Shown: positions 44,622 through 54,213, counted from the first letter of the stretch. The stretch: DNA of 64,000 nt from Aquiflexum lacus (GCF_015476655.1 NZ_JABFHF010000029.1:1-64000); one strand, 5' to 3'. Program-made: numbers and translations. The notes: generated by a model from the sequence alone, not told the origin.

Positions 44622-44702
44622 TAAAGTCTCTTAGGTTTTTATGGTTAAGGACAATGTTTGGATATACAATTTGTCTTTGCCTTTCAAAAAACTTAAGAGA
44701 CT
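44622..44702. repeat. inverted repeat pair after hflC
   Basis: 44622-44637 is an exact inverted copy of 41965-41980, and 44687-44702 (AACTTAAGAGACTTTT) is a one-mismatch copy in the forward orientation. The two could fold into a hairpin and terminate the hflKC transcript, since a T-run follows the right arm. Confidence 0.5.
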
Positions 44703-44744
44703 TTTTATTAAACATTGAACAAGCCTAACCAAAATTAACCTGAC

Positions 44745-45182
44745 ATGAAAATCAATATAGAGACTCCTGTTGAACAGGACTACCTAAAAGTAAAAGAAGG
44801 TTTCAATGAAAGCTTGTTTACAAAATTAAGTCCGCCTTTTCCACCTGTGAAGCTTTTACGCTTTGATGGTTCTAAGAAGGGGGATTTAGTCACGCTTGAA
44901 CTCAACTTTATTTTTTTCAAGCAAAAATGGACGAGTGAGATTACAGAGGACAAGACTACCGATCAGGAATTCTATTTTGTGGACAAAGGAGTGGCGCTTC
45001 CATTTTTTTTAAAAGAGTGGCAACACAAACACCGAATCATCAAATCAGAAAAGGGTAGCATCATCCGGGATGAAATCACATTTAAAAGTGGTTTTTTTCT
45101 TTTGTCCATGCTCTTATATCCTGCTCTTTTTGTTCAATTTATGTACAGAAAGCCAATCTATAAAAAAATTTTCGGGGGTTGA
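44745..45182 (+). CDS. SRPBCC-like ligand-binding protein
   Basis: A 145-residue protein whose strand pattern (MKINIETPVEQDYLKVKEGF, RFDGSKKGDLVTLEL, WTSEITEDKTTD, IIRDEITFKSG) fits the START/SRPBCC fold, a deep pocket for hydrophobic ligands. The C-terminal stretch FFLLSMLLYPALFVQF is hydrophobic and may touch the membrane. It stands between hflC and the convergent Fur-family gene. The fold is likely; the ligand is unknown. Confidence 0.65.
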   Translation: MKINIETPVEQDYLKVKEGFNESLFTKLSPPFPPVKLLRFDGSKKGDLVTLELNFIFFKQKWTSEITEDKTTDQEFYFVDKGVALPFFLKEWQHKHRIIKSEKGSIIRDEITFKSGFFLLSMLLYPALFVQFMYRKPIYKKIFGG

Positions 45183-45226
45183 GTAATCCTTATTTTATAA
45201 AGCTTTATAAATATAAAAGCGTCAGT

Positions 45227-45697
45227 TTATATAAGTGTGAGGTTTTCACAATTCTGAATCTGACAATCACCATACAGCACTAGAGAGTGGCTGCTGATGG
45301 CAGATTGGAATTCCTTACCCATTGCCTCCTTGATCAAATTAATTCTTTCATCAGAAAATTCCCTGATTTTTCTGCATTGGTTACATACATGATGGTCATG
45401 GTGCTTGTAGGTTAACGCTTGTTCGTATAGGGCAACCTTATCTTTGAACTGATGCTTCACAGCCAAACCACATTCAACCAAGAGATCTAAAGTATTATAG
45501 ATGGTAGCCCGGCTGATGGTATACCCTTTGTTTCGCATCAGTAAAAACAAGCCTTCAACATCTATATGTTCGTCCTGAGGCAAGGCATATAACTCATCGA
45601 TTACGGAATACCTTTCCGGTGTTTTTCTACTTCCCTGTCTGATAAGAAAGTTCTCAAAAATTTTCTTTGCTTTTTCTACTATTGCCTTTTCTGCCAT
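45227..45697 (-). CDS. Fur/PerR-family metal-dependent repressor
   Basis: A 156-residue regulator. The N-terminal winged helix contains RKTPERYSVIDELYAL and the recognition helix YTISRATIYNTLDLL. The dimerisation domain has the metal-binding block KHHDHHVCNQCRKI and a second Cys pair (DCQIQNC) that together can bind structural zinc. Whether it senses iron, zinc or peroxide cannot be decided from these motifs. It ends 44 bases from the convergent SRPBCC-like gene and starts 219 bases from the divergent protease gene. Confidence 0.88.
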   Translation of the reverse strand: MAEKAIVEKAKKIFENFLIRQGSRKTPERYSVIDELYALPQDEHIDVEGLFLLMRNKGYTISRATIYNTLDLLVECGLAVKHQFKDKVALYEQALTYKHHDHHVCNQCRKIREFSDERINLIKEAMGKEFQSAISSHSLVLYGDCQIQNCENLTLI

Positions 45698-45781
45698 ATC
45701 AAATGATTCTAAAAAATAAAGATGGGGTATTTTTTAGATTTTTTCAATAAATAGATAGGTGAAGGACATTATAACTATCTA

Positions 45782-45837
45782 ATTTGATTTGAATCCAAAC
45801 AATTTTTTCCTGCTACTAAATTTTGGTCAAATCAAAT
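45782..45837. promoter_or_regulatory. inverted repeat between the Fur-family and protease genes
   Basis: ATTTGATTTGA at 45782-45792 and TCAAATCAAAT at 45827-45837 are an exact inverted pair of 11 bases with a 34-base spacer in the divergent promoter region. It could be a paired operator or a hairpin. The spacing is not that of a classical Fur box. Confidence 0.35.
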
Positions 45838-45916
45838 CAATAGATTGAAACTATTGATCAGGAAATAATATTTATGATTATATTAATGCCAAAACCCAAA
45901 ATTAACAGGATTACAC

Positions 45917-47173
45917 ATGTTGCAAAAAAAATTCTTTTCCCTTTTCCTTTTTTTGTTGGCAGCAATACCAACCCTCTTTGGGCAGGTTCCTGGATTTTAT
46001 ATGAAGGAAGAAAGCAGGAAAAAAGAAATCCCTTTTTTGGTCTCCAATAATCTGATCATATTACCTGTTTCTATCAATGAAAGTCCTCCTGTAAATTTTC
46101 TTTTGGATACAGGCGTCAAAACCAATATTCTATTCAGTAAAACTTTGGGGGATTTAATTGGGCTTAATTATACTCGAAAGCTAGACCTAGTGGGTGCTGA
46201 CGGACAGACTGTATTGACAGCTTCCGTTTCTCCGACCAACCACCTTGATTTGGGGCCAATTGAGGGGATTTTTCAAACAATACTTGTTTTGGATGAGGAT
46301 TTTTTGGAATTGGAACGGGTAATCGGAGTGCCCGTGTATGGAGTGATCGGTTTTGAGTTTTTTAAGTACAACCCAGTAAAGATTGATTATGATGAGGGGG
46401 TTATATCATTTTACCGATCAGATGCATTCAAAAGGAAACCCTTCGGATTTAGAAAATTACCGATCAAAATTGAAAACAGCAAACCATATATTCAAGCAAA
46501 AGTCAAACAAAACGCCGTGGCTGAATTGGAGGTAAAACTCTTGATAGACACAGGTGCCAATCATGGTCTATTGTTGAACAGAGAGACTTCAGATCAGATT
46601 ATTTTACCAAAAGAACATCTTGAAAGTGACCTTGGAAGATCATTGGGAGGTGATCTGTATGGGTTTGTGGCAAGAACTCGTAGGATAAAATTAAGTAATC
46701 TGAAGTTCAGTAACCTCATTACTTCATTTCCTGATGAGACAGAATTCAGTTATGTTATTAAAGACAGCGGGAGACAAGGAAGTCTTGGTTCTGAATTATT
46801 GGGAAGGATGAATATCATTCTCGATTATGCAAGGGAAAAGATCTATATCAAAAAAGGTTCAACTTTTCATGAACCATTTGAATATGATATGAGCGGAATA
46901 ACGGCACGTGTAATACCTGGTGAAGAAAAAAGATTTTATATTTCTGAAGTAAGAGAAAGTTCACCTGCTTACCAGGCCGGTGCCCGGGCAAATGACGAAT
47001 TTGTAAGTATCAATACTATTCCGTTGGATTTTTGGGAGCTATCGGACTTAATCAAAATTTTTAGGTCTGAAGAAGGTCGAGAAATAACACTTATCTTGAA
47101 AAGGTATATTGACGAAAATCCTGAAAATTTTGAATTAAAAGAAGTAAAATTCAAACTCAAAAGACAGATTTAG
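45917..47173 (+). CDS. exported double aspartyl-protease-like protein with PDZ domain
   Basis: A 418-residue protein with a signal peptide (FLFLLAAIPTLFGQ). Two retropepsin-like halves follow. The first has NFLLDTGVKTNILF (Asp near 57) and the second has LLIDTGANHGLLLN (Asp near 212). A PDZ domain (VRESSPAYQAGARANDEFVSINTIPL) occupies about 340-410. The two DTG motifs in one chain could form a single active site as in pepsin, with PDZ guiding substrate binding. It probably acts in the periplasm. The family is common in Bacteroidota with unknown targets. Confidence 0.83.
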   Translation: MLQKKFFSLFLFLLAAIPTLFGQVPGFYMKEESRKKEIPFLVSNNLIILPVSINESPPVNFLLDTGVKTNILFSKTLGDLIGLNYTRKLDLVGADGQTVLTASVSPTNHLDLGPIEGIFQTILVLDEDFLELERVIGVPVYGVIGFEFFKYNPVKIDYDEGVISFYRSDAFKRKPFGFRKLPIKIENSKPYIQAKVKQNAVAELEVKLLIDTGANHGLLLNRETSDQIILPKEHLESDLGRSLGGDLYGFVARTRRIKLSNLKFSNLITSFPDETEFSYVIKDSGRQGSLGSELLGRMNIILDYAREKIYIKKGSTFHEPFEYDMSGITARVIPGEEKRFYISEVRESSPAYQAGARANDEFVSINTIPLDFWELSDLIKIFRSEEGREITLILKRYIDENPENFELKEVKFKLKRQI

Positions 47174-47376
47174 TCTTTTTTTGGTAGCTTTAAAGCATCT
47201 ATTAGTCTTGGTTTCTAAGTAACGCCAATTTGTCCAATCTTAATCATAATAAAACAATTACCTGAATTAATCTTGCTTGTATCTCTATCCGGTTATGATT
47301 TAGTTTTTAAAACCTAAGCGGTTTTCCTAATCGAGGAAATATGACATGTTAGGAATAAGATATATTCCAAGTATAG

Positions 47377-47384
47377 TATATTTG
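47377..47384 (+). promoter_or_regulatory. candidate -7 promoter element for the histidine kinase
   Basis: TATATTTG matches the Bacteroidota -7 consensus TAnnTTTG and lies 64 bases upstream of the kinase ATG. A clear -33 TTTG is not seen. The rest of the 47174-47448 gap is AT-rich without other features. Confidence 0.4.
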
Positions 47385-47448
47385 GGAATAGTATTATCAA
47401 ACAAAATCAAAAATCAGCAAAAGCCATATATGTATTTCATTTATTTAA

Positions 47449-50400
47449 ATGATGTCTGAAAGCCCAAAAGATTCATTAAAAAATATATTGTTTACGTACA
47501 AAAGGTATGAAGACGGCAAATACGAACTGCTCTATATTTCTTCAGAAGTACGATCAATATTAGATAAAGGCGAAAAATTTTACGAAGAAGCATTTTTTGA
47601 AAAAATTTTCCCGACAATTCCCAATCCATTCTTTGAATACTTGTTTCAAATTATGGGAAGCGGGGATAAGATTTCCTGCCCTCTGGTATGGAAGAAAAAA
47701 TATTTCAGATTTGTCCAACTTGAAGGGTATGTCATTGCACAAGAAGACCGATCCTATTTAATCAATGTTCTGATATCTCCATCTTCCCCTGTCGAAAACA
47801 TCAAATTTTCATGGTTAATGGACAATACCAAAGACAAAGTATTTTTGGGATTGGAGGGGGGAAATAATCTCAATACCATTCAAGATTGGAAGAATTATTT
47901 TATTTCCAAATTCGATTTTCTCGATAAAGATGATTTTTCGGAATTCGCACATAGAGAAGAATCCGAAATCCTGACGATATTCCCTGAGCATTTATACCTA
48001 ACCAAACAGCAGCTTTCCAAAAATTTTATTTTACTTCAATTAGTATATGGATCATCGGGGGAGTATGATACCGAAAAGAAAAACAACCTGATTTACTATG
48101 AATATGATCTTGAGGAAGACTATTTTATATTTTCAGGAGGTTTAAAAAAAATACTTGGATATCCCTCTCATTTCTTTTCTAGATTAAAAGGTAAAGATTG
48201 GATCAACCTGATACATCCCGAAGACAGACATTATTTTGATTCAGGTTTTGAGCATTATTCCAAGTTAGTCTATAGAATTCTGCATAGTGAAGGCCATTTT
48301 ATATACGTACAGGATGAGAACAAAAATTTTGCAGAAGAACGAGGTAATAAAAAATTGGTCCTTGGAATTATAACTGATATCACCGCCCTCAAAGAGATCG
48401 AAAAAGACCTATTGGAACACAAAACGGTTCTCGATGAATTAACAGGTGTGGTACCCGGAATGGTTTATTTATTGAAATCCTTTCCTGATGGAAGCCGTAA
48501 ATTCATTTTTGTAAGTGAGGGTAGCTACAGTTTGTTTGAACTTGATGCATTTGCAATCATGGAGGATGACATGAACCTCCAAAATTTGATCCATCCGGAT
48601 GATCTTGAAAATGTCATTAAAGCAGATAAAGAAGCTTTTATTAAGGATCAAAAGTTTGAGTCCTATTTTCGGATAATTACGCCTTCAGGCAACATCAAAT
48701 GGATCTATGGCGCTTCTAACAGATTAAAAAAGTATAAAAATGATTCTATTTGGGCAGGGTTTTTTGTGGATTTTACCTATACCAAACAAAAGGAGACTGA
48801 ATCTTTCCTGAATCTAAGCAAGTATAAAACACTTTTTGAGGAAAATCCACTACCTATTTTCCAGTATGATAAAAACGGGTTTATACAAGATGTAAACAAA
48901 ATGTTCCTGGAAAAAATAGAAGTTAAGAATAGGGACGCATTGATTGGCAAAAACATTTTTGAACTCATAAAGGACCATCCCATAATCGAAGCTTATAAGG
49001 ACAGTATCGATATGGGTTATGGTTACTATGAAGGGCCTTATATCAGTTTCTTCAACAATAAACTTTTTCATTTGAGGGTTAATGCCAAATCTGTGGATGA
49101 TGGAAGAATTTTTCAGGCCATTTTGGAGGATATCGGCGAGGAGCAATATGTTTCAAACATCCTTTCAAGCCTAACTGAAAGAACTTCCAAATACAGTGGG
49201 CAGGCTTTTTTCGATGAACTTACAGCATATTTGTCAGAAAAACTCCAAATGTCTTACTGCTTCATTGCTGAAATCAATGATAAAAACAAAACAGCCAATA
49301 CCCTTTCATTTTATAAGCGTGGATTGAAGGTGGAGAATTTCAGTTATAAACTTGAGAGTACTCCATGTGAACACTGTTTGAATGTCAATGCTCCTTACAT
49401 CATCCAAAGCGACGCTTTCCAAAAGTTTCCCAATGATAAGGTTTTACTAGAGAAGAAAATTTCCACCTATTTAGGTATTCCTATTACCGATATGGAAAAT
49501 AACCGATTGGGAATTTTGGTCTTGATGGATGAAAAATCACAACCATATAGTGCTGGATTATCAGGTTTGTTGAGGGTACTTTCAGACAGAATAGGCGCCG
49601 AATTAAGTAGGATTTACTTTGAAAAAAGACTCATTTCCTCAGAATTACTATTTAGAAGTATTGCAGAAAATTTTCCTAAAGGCATCATTGCTGTCTTGGA
49701 CAGGGAGTTTAATTATGTCTATACCGACGGCAAAGGCTATCAATCTCTTGGTATTGACCCCAATAATCTGATCGGTACTTCCTATTTGCTTACTCATGAG
49801 CCTAAAGAAGCTAAACTTGTAAAAGCTTACTTTAAAAAAGTACTCAAAGGAGAATCTGTAGTGTTTGAGACAATGAAAGGCAAGCAATACTTATTGAAAA
49901 ATGGAGTCCCTTTGATCAATAGTTCTGGGCAGATAGATAGAATTCTATTGGTTTCACAGAATATTACCGAAATCAAAACAGCTGAATCGGAAAGAGAACA
50001 GTTGATAAGGGATCTAAAATCACAAAATGAAGAATTACAGCGTTTTGCCTATATCATTTCCCACAATCTCCGTGCGCCTATTGTAAATATTTCTTCACTT
50101 TTGGACCTGTATAATATTGCTGATCCCTCAGACTTTGAAAATAGAGAAGTCATAGATAATCTAAAAATATCTACTGATATCCTGCACAGTACATTGGAGG
50201 ACTTGATCGAAGTGGTTTCCATCAAGAAAAATAAACTTCCAAAAATAGAACAGATAAGTTTTATAAAGTTGATTAAAAATCTTGAAAAAAGCCTTTCCAA
50301 GCAATTCAAAGAGTCCGATACAAAAATCCAAAGTGATTTTTCTGCGGCACCAAACATCAATTATATTTACTCCCATCTGGAAAATTTTCTGATCAACCTG

Positions 50401-50721
50401 ACCACCAACGCCATTAAATACCGACATCCGGAAAGAAATCCGATCATTCAAATTAAAACCTATCTTCAAAAAGAGTATACGGTTATTGAGTTCAGGGACA
50501 ATGGTATTGGAATAGACTTAGAAAGGTACAAAGACCGGCTTTTTGGATTGTATCAAAGATTTCATTCTCATGTAGACGGAAAAGGACTCGGCTTATATCT
50601 CGTAAGAGAGCAAATCCGTGCACATGATGGTAACTTAGAAATTGAAAGCACAGTTGGTGAGGGAACAACATTCTATATTTATCTCAATAACTTAAAGTCC
50701 TACCATCCCGTAGAAAACTAA
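47449..50721 (+). CDS. multi-PAS/GAF sensor histidine kinase
   Basis: A 1090-residue cytoplasmic sensor kinase without membrane segments. Several PAS-type domains (around 200-310, 330-440, 455-560 and 740-850; one contains NFAEERGNKKLVLGIITDIT) and a GAF domain (about 580-730) precede the kinase core. The phospho-acceptor is in LQRFAYIISHNLRAP, and the ATP-binding part has NLTTNAIKYRHPE, FRDNGIGIDLE and GKGLGLYLVREQI. The SHNLRAP H-box is typical of Bacteroidota PAS kinases. No response regulator is adjacent, so the partner is unknown. Confidence 0.9.
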   Translation: MMSESPKDSLKNILFTYKRYEDGKYELLYISSEVRSILDKGEKFYEEAFFEKIFPTIPNPFFEYLFQIMGSGDKISCPLVWKKKYFRFVQLEGYVIAQEDRSYLINVLISPSSPVENIKFSWLMDNTKDKVFLGLEGGNNLNTIQDWKNYFISKFDFLDKDDFSEFAHREESEILTIFPEHLYLTKQQLSKNFILLQLVYGSSGEYDTEKKNNLIYYEYDLEEDYFIFSGGLKKILGYPSHFFSRLKGKDWINLIHPEDRHYFDSGFEHYSKLVYRILHSEGHFIYVQDENKNFAEERGNKKLVLGIITDITALKEIEKDLLEHKTVLDELTGVVPGMVYLLKSFPDGSRKFIFVSEGSYSLFELDAFAIMEDDMNLQNLIHPDDLENVIKADKEAFIKDQKFESYFRIITPSGNIKWIYGASNRLKKYKNDSIWAGFFVDFTYTKQKETESFLNLSKYKTLFEENPLPIFQYDKNGFIQDVNKMFLEKIEVKNRDALIGKNIFELIKDHPIIEAYKDSIDMGYGYYEGPYISFFNNKLFHLRVNAKSVDDGRIFQAILEDIGEEQYVSNILSSLTERTSKYSGQAFFDELTAYLSEKLQMSYCFIAEINDKNKTANTLSFYKRGLKVENFSYKLESTPCEHCLNVNAPYIIQSDAFQKFPNDKVLLEKKISTYLGIPITDMENNRLGILVLMDEKSQPYSAGLSGLLRVLSDRIGAELSRIYFEKRLISSELLFRSIAENFPKGIIAVLDREFNYVYTDGKGYQSLGIDPNNLIGTSYLLTHEPKEAKLVKAYFKKVLKGESVVFETMKGKQYLLKNGVPLINSSGQIDRILLVSQNITEIKTAESEREQLIRDLKSQNEELQRFAYIISHNLRAPIVNISSLLDLYNIADPSDFENREVIDNLKISTDILHSTLEDLIEVVSIKKNKLPKIEQISFIKLIKNLEKSLSKQFKESDTKIQSDFSAAPNINYIYSHLENFLINLTTNAIKYRHPERNPIIQIKTYLQKEYTVIEFRDNGIGIDLERYKDRLFGLYQRFHSHVDGKGLGLYLVREQIRAHDGNLEIESTVGEGTTFYIYLNNLKSYHPVEN

Positions 50722-50767
50722 GAAAAATTGCAAATAATAATAACAGGCTAATTCTCTTGTATTATTC

Positions 50768-50775
50768 TACCTTTG
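50768..50775 (+). promoter_or_regulatory. candidate -7 promoter element for the lemA cluster
   Basis: TACCTTTG is a full match to TAnnTTTG and ends 27 bases before the lemA ATG, a sensible distance for a Bacteroidota sigma-ABfr promoter. The -33 region (TTG) is not well placed. Confidence 0.45.
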
Positions 50776-50802
50776 CATTGGCAATTAATAAAACCTTAAA
50801 AT

Positions 50803-51393
50803 ATGAAAAAAGCATTAATCCCAATACTCATCATTGCTGTAGTAGGAATATTCGTGTATACCAAAGCAGTGGGGGTGTACAATATGTTTGTGCAAAATGA
50901 AGAAACCATCAATGGACAGTGGGCAGAAGTAGAAACCCAATACCAAAGAAGGGCGGACCTCATTCCCAATTTGGTCAATACAGTCAAAGGATATGCGGAT
51001 TTTGAGCAGGAAACCTTAACCGGCGTAATTGAAGCCCGATCCAAAGCAACATCCATCAATCTGAATGCCGATAACCTTACACCTGAAAATATTGCACAAT
51101 TCCAACAGGCCCAAGATCAGTTGAGCGGAGCACTCAGTCGACTTCTAGTCACGGTAGAAAGGTATCCTGACCTGAAAGCCAATCAAAACTTTTTGGAACT
51201 TCAGGCCCAACTGGAAGGGACAGAAAACCGTATAGCAGTAGCAAGAAGAAATTTCAACCAATCCGTACAATCCTATAATTCCAACTTAAGAACATTCCCA
51301 AACAACATCTTTGCAGGTTGGTATGGATTTGAAAGAAAGGGATATTTCGAGGCAGCTCAGGGTGCAGAAACAGCCCCATCAGTTCAATTTTAG
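50803..51393 (+). CDS. lemA: LemA family protein
   Basis: A 196-residue protein with one N-terminal membrane segment (LIPILIIAVVGIFVYTK) and a helical body. It contains the family pattern WAEVETQYQRRADLIPNLVN, then LSRLLVTVERYPDLKANQNF and RRNFNQSVQSYNS. LemA proteins are envelope proteins of uncertain job. The next two genes encode TPM-domain proteins, an arrangement often kept with LemA, which supports a shared envelope role. Confidence 0.92.
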   Translation: MKKALIPILIIAVVGIFVYTKAVGVYNMFVQNEETINGQWAEVETQYQRRADLIPNLVNTVKGYADFEQETLTGVIEARSKATSINLNADNLTPENIAQFQQAQDQLSGALSRLLVTVERYPDLKANQNFLELQAQLEGTENRIAVARRNFNQSVQSYNSNLRTFPNNIFAGWYGFERKGYFEAAQGAETAPSVQF

Positions 51394-51398
51394 CAATT

Positions 51399-51833
51399 AT
51401 GGCAGAAAAATTATTTTCTCAGGAAGACAGAGATAGGCTCATTGCTGCCATTCAAGCAGCTGAACGCGAAACATCCGGAGAAATACAGGTTCATATTGAA
51501 AATCATTGCTCAGGAGATGTCATGGACCGGGCAGCAGAGGTCTTTGAAACCCTAAAAATGCATCAAACGCAAGATAGGAATGCTGTATTGTTCTATTTGG
51601 CTGTAGAAGATCATAGATTTGCCATTCTTGGAGACAGCGGAATCAATCATGCCGTTCCAACTGACTTCTGGGAAAATATCAAGGATAGCATGCTACTTGA
51701 ATTTAAAAAAGGTGCTTTTACTGAAGGCCTGAGAATTGGTATAGAAATGTGCGGACTGCAATTAAAAGCTCATTTCCCTTATGAACAAAAAGGTGATATC
51801 AATGAACTTCCTGATGAAATCTCTTTTGGATAA
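51399..51833 (+). CDS. TPM domain protein (soluble)
   Basis: A 144-residue TPM-domain (TPM_phosphatase) protein with no signal peptide. It contains ETSGEIQVHIENHC, FETLKMHQTQDRNAVLFYLA and FAILGDSGINHAVP. It starts five bases after lemA and ends seven bases before the second TPM gene. The domain occurs in thylakoid and envelope proteins; phosphatase activity has been proposed but is not certain. Confidence 0.85.
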   Translation: MAEKLFSQEDRDRLIAAIQAAERETSGEIQVHIENHCSGDVMDRAAEVFETLKMHQTQDRNAVLFYLAVEDHRFAILGDSGINHAVPTDFWENIKDSMLLEFKKGAFTEGLRIGIEMCGLQLKAHFPYEQKGDINELPDEISFG

Positions 51834-51840
51834 AAACATA

Positions 51841-52644
51841 ATGGTCTATAAATTACAATTACTCTTAACTCTCCTTTTTCTACAATTATTGATCCTGCCG
51901 CTTTTTGGACAAGACGATTTCCCTCCGGTCCCTAGCCCTCCCAAATTGGTCAACGACTTTTCAAATACCTTATCCTCAGATGAAGTTTTGAAATTAGAGC
52001 AAAAATTAGTGGCTTATAATGACAGTACTTCCACCCAAGTCACTATTGTCATGGTCCGCTCAATAGGACCTTATGATATCAGCGACTACGCCTTCCAATT
52101 AGGAGATAGGTGGGGCATAGGTCAAAAAGACCTTGACAACGGCATTTTGATCCTGGCAGCAATGAATGATAGGAAGGTTTTCATTGCGACGGGCTATGGT
52201 ATGGAGGGAGTCATACCGGATATTTTGGCCAAAAGAATTGTTGACCAATTAATCGTCCCAAATTTTAGGATGGAATCCTATTATGCCGGATTAGACAAAT
52301 CTACTGATATGATTTTTAAATTGGCTTCCGGTGAGTATAAGGCAGAAGAAATGGCCTCATCAGGTGAACACGGAGGTGCACTCATATTCTTTTTAATCAT
52401 CATCTTCTTGTTTGTTATCTTACCCTTAATTAGAAACAAAAAAGACAACAATAACCATATGGGGGGTAAAGGAGGCGGAATAGACTTATTTACCACCATC
52501 ATGCTCGCCAATATGCTCAAAGGTGGAAGTAGAGGAAAATTTGGAGATTTTTCATCAGGAAGAGGTTCCTTTGGTGGAGGCGGTGGATTTGGAGGCTTCG
52601 GTGGAGGATCATTCGGAGGTGGTGGTGCAGGAGGCAGTTGGTGA
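51841..52644 (+). CDS. TPM domain protein with glycine-rich tail (YgcG-like)
   Basis: A 267-residue exported protein. I chose the ATG at 51841 because it places a good signal peptide (LLLTLLFLQLLILPLFGQ) at the N-terminus; an upstream ATG at 51781 overlaps the previous gene. The TPM domain includes VNDFSNTLSSDEVLKLEQKL, GDRWGIGQKDLDNGILILAA and YGMEGVIPD. A membrane segment (LIFFLIIIFLFVILPLI) follows, then a tail of Gly, Phe and Ser (GGGGGFGGFGGGSFGG type) that is usual for YgcG-like proteins. It is part of the lemA cluster. Confidence 0.87.
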   Translation: MVYKLQLLLTLLFLQLLILPLFGQDDFPPVPSPPKLVNDFSNTLSSDEVLKLEQKLVAYNDSTSTQVTIVMVRSIGPYDISDYAFQLGDRWGIGQKDLDNGILILAAMNDRKVFIATGYGMEGVIPDILAKRIVDQLIVPNFRMESYYAGLDKSTDMIFKLASGEYKAEEMASSGEHGGALIFFLIIIFLFVILPLIRNKKDNNNHMGGKGGGIDLFTTIMLANMLKGGSRGKFGDFSSGRGSFGGGGGFGGFGGGSFGGGGAGGSW

Positions 52645-52693
52645 TTTATGCGTACTTCATCAAAAGATTGAGGTACTTTCTATCCAGTATTTT

Positions 52694-53395
52694 TTAGACT
52701 TTACCAGCGGCAATTACCGCTAAATCCACCGTCTTGACTTTTTGGCCATAAAGCATATTGGCACAGGAAACCAAAGTCGCTCCTGTAGTCATTACATCAT
52801 CTACCAATAAAATGCGTTTTCCTTCTAACTGACTATCCTTTCTAATTTCAAAAACTTCAGCCACATTTTCAATCCTTTCAATTCTGGATTTCTTCGTCTG
52901 TGTTTCTGTAAACTGTATTCTTTCCAAGGAAATATTAACCGGAATATCCAAAGATTCAGAAAGACCTTTGGCAAATTGTTCGCTTTGATTATAACCTCTT
53001 CTCTTTTGTTTCAAGGGATGCAAAGGAACCGGAGTTATCTCATCCCAATTATTCTGAAAGTTATTTGAACGTAATATTGACCCGTAGATTTTTCCCAACT
53101 CTACCCCTATCTCAGGTTTGTTTTTATATTTCAATTGATGCAGCAAACTTTGACTGACGCCTTTTTTTGTAAACCTCAAAAATGACATCACTAGATTGGG
53201 TTGAGTAAGGCCCATGATCTTAGTGACAAGCTCATTGTTATAAGGCCTGAGGTGATAATTGGTAATGGGTAAGTTTGCTATACAAATTTTACAAAGCTGA
53301 TTCTCAAAGTCAAAGAGACTTCTTTTACAGAGACAGCAGGTCTTTGGGAAGACCAATGCCAAAAAATCTTCAAAAATTGGGAAACGCATTTGCAA
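52694..53395 (-). CDS. comF: ComF family phosphoribosyltransferase-like protein
   Basis: A 233-residue ComF protein. The N-terminal zinc-binding cysteines (CCLCKRSLFD, CKICI) are followed by LLHQLKYKNKPEIG, TPVPLHPLKQKRRGYNQSEQ, and the PRPP-binding loop LLVDDVMTTGATLVSC. ComF supports DNA uptake in competent bacteria, but many non-competent species keep it. It stands alone between the TPM gene and the AhpD-like gene. Confidence 0.88.
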   Translation of the reverse strand: MQMRFPIFEDFLALVFPKTCCLCKRSLFDFENQLCKICIANLPITNYHLRPYNNELVTKIMGLTQPNLVMSFLRFTKKGVSQSLLHQLKYKNKPEIGVELGKIYGSILRSNNFQNNWDEITPVPLHPLKQKRRGYNQSEQFAKGLSESLDIPVNISLERIQFTETQTKKSRIERIENVAEVFEIRKDSQLEGKRILLVDDVMTTGATLVSCANMLYGQKVKTVDLAVIAAGKV

Positions 53396-53469
53396 AATGG
53401 CTTGTTAGAACTGATTGAGAATAAATACCTGTTATATTTGCAGGTTAACTAAAACCTCCATAAAATTTA

Positions 53470-53826
53470 ATGAATTTAATAGAAGAATTCAATAGCTACA
53501 GAAGCCAAATGAACGAAAAAATCATGGCGGCTGACAACAAAGTCATCAAACGTTTTTTCAATTTGGACACCAATACCTATGCGGAAGGAGCTGTAGATGT
53601 CAAGACAAAAGAAATGATTGGATTGGCTTGCTCGATGGTTTTGCGCTGTGACGACTGCATCAAATATCATTTGGGGAAATCCTATGAAGCTGGATTGAGC
53701 AAAGAGGAGGTTTTCGAAGTATTTTCCATTGCAACCATTATAGGAGGATCTATTGTGATACCACATTTAAGAAGAGCTGCAGAATATTGGGAATTATTAG
53801 AAGAAGAAAAAAATACAAATGCTTAA
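53470..53826 (+). CDS. carboxymuconolactone decarboxylase / AhpD-like protein
   Basis: A 118-residue all-helical protein with the AhpD-type redox motif CDDCIKYHLGKSYEAG (CxxC followed by His), so it is a probable thiol peroxidase or disulfide reductase and not the decarboxylase proper. Typical length for the family. It overlaps the next gene by 8 bases. Confidence 0.85.
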   Translation: MNLIEEFNSYRSQMNEKIMAADNKVIKRFFNLDTNTYAEGAVDVKTKEMIGLACSMVLRCDDCIKYHLGKSYEAGLSKEEVFEVFSIATIIGGSIVIPHLRRAAEYWELLEEEKNTNA

Positions 53827-54181
53827 AAAAGATCTTGATCTGGAAAAAAGATGGGGCAAACTCCTACTGGGAATTAATGACCTTGTAGGCAAAAAACCTT
53901 CTGACCTAAATGGGGTTTTGTTCCTGATTGGCGTTCAGGAGTTGGGTCAGGGAAATAAAAACTTTTCCAAAGAACAAAAGCAAGACCTCATGCATATTGC
54001 TATATGCAAAGTTTTAAGTTTGGCTGGATTCTATGAGTTGGATTATATTGACCAAGATGGGTGGCCACACTGGAAATTGATAAAAAAACTTCCGCATTTC
54101 AATATGTTGGAACAGGAAAAACTATTGAAAATACAAGTGCTGGAATATTTTGAACAGGAATTTCAAATTGAAATCAAATAA
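53819..54181 (+). CDS. conserved hypothetical protein
   Basis: A 120-residue soluble protein that I do not recognise by name. It contains KKPSDLNGVLFLIGVQELGQG, MHIAICKVLSLAGFYEL and DQDGWPHWKLIKKLP. It looks helical and well conserved, like small unnamed Bacteroidota proteins. It overlaps the AhpD-like gene by 8 bases and precedes xth by 32 bases, so it belongs to a small operon. Confidence 0.7.
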   Translation: MLKKDLDLEKRWGKLLLGINDLVGKKPSDLNGVLFLIGVQELGQGNKNFSKEQKQDLMHIAICKVLSLAGFYELDYIDQDGWPHWKLIKKLPHFNMLEQEKLLKIQVLEYFEQEFQIEIK

Positions 54182-54213
54182 ATAGAAGACACAAATTAAA
54201 GCATCCTAGATCA

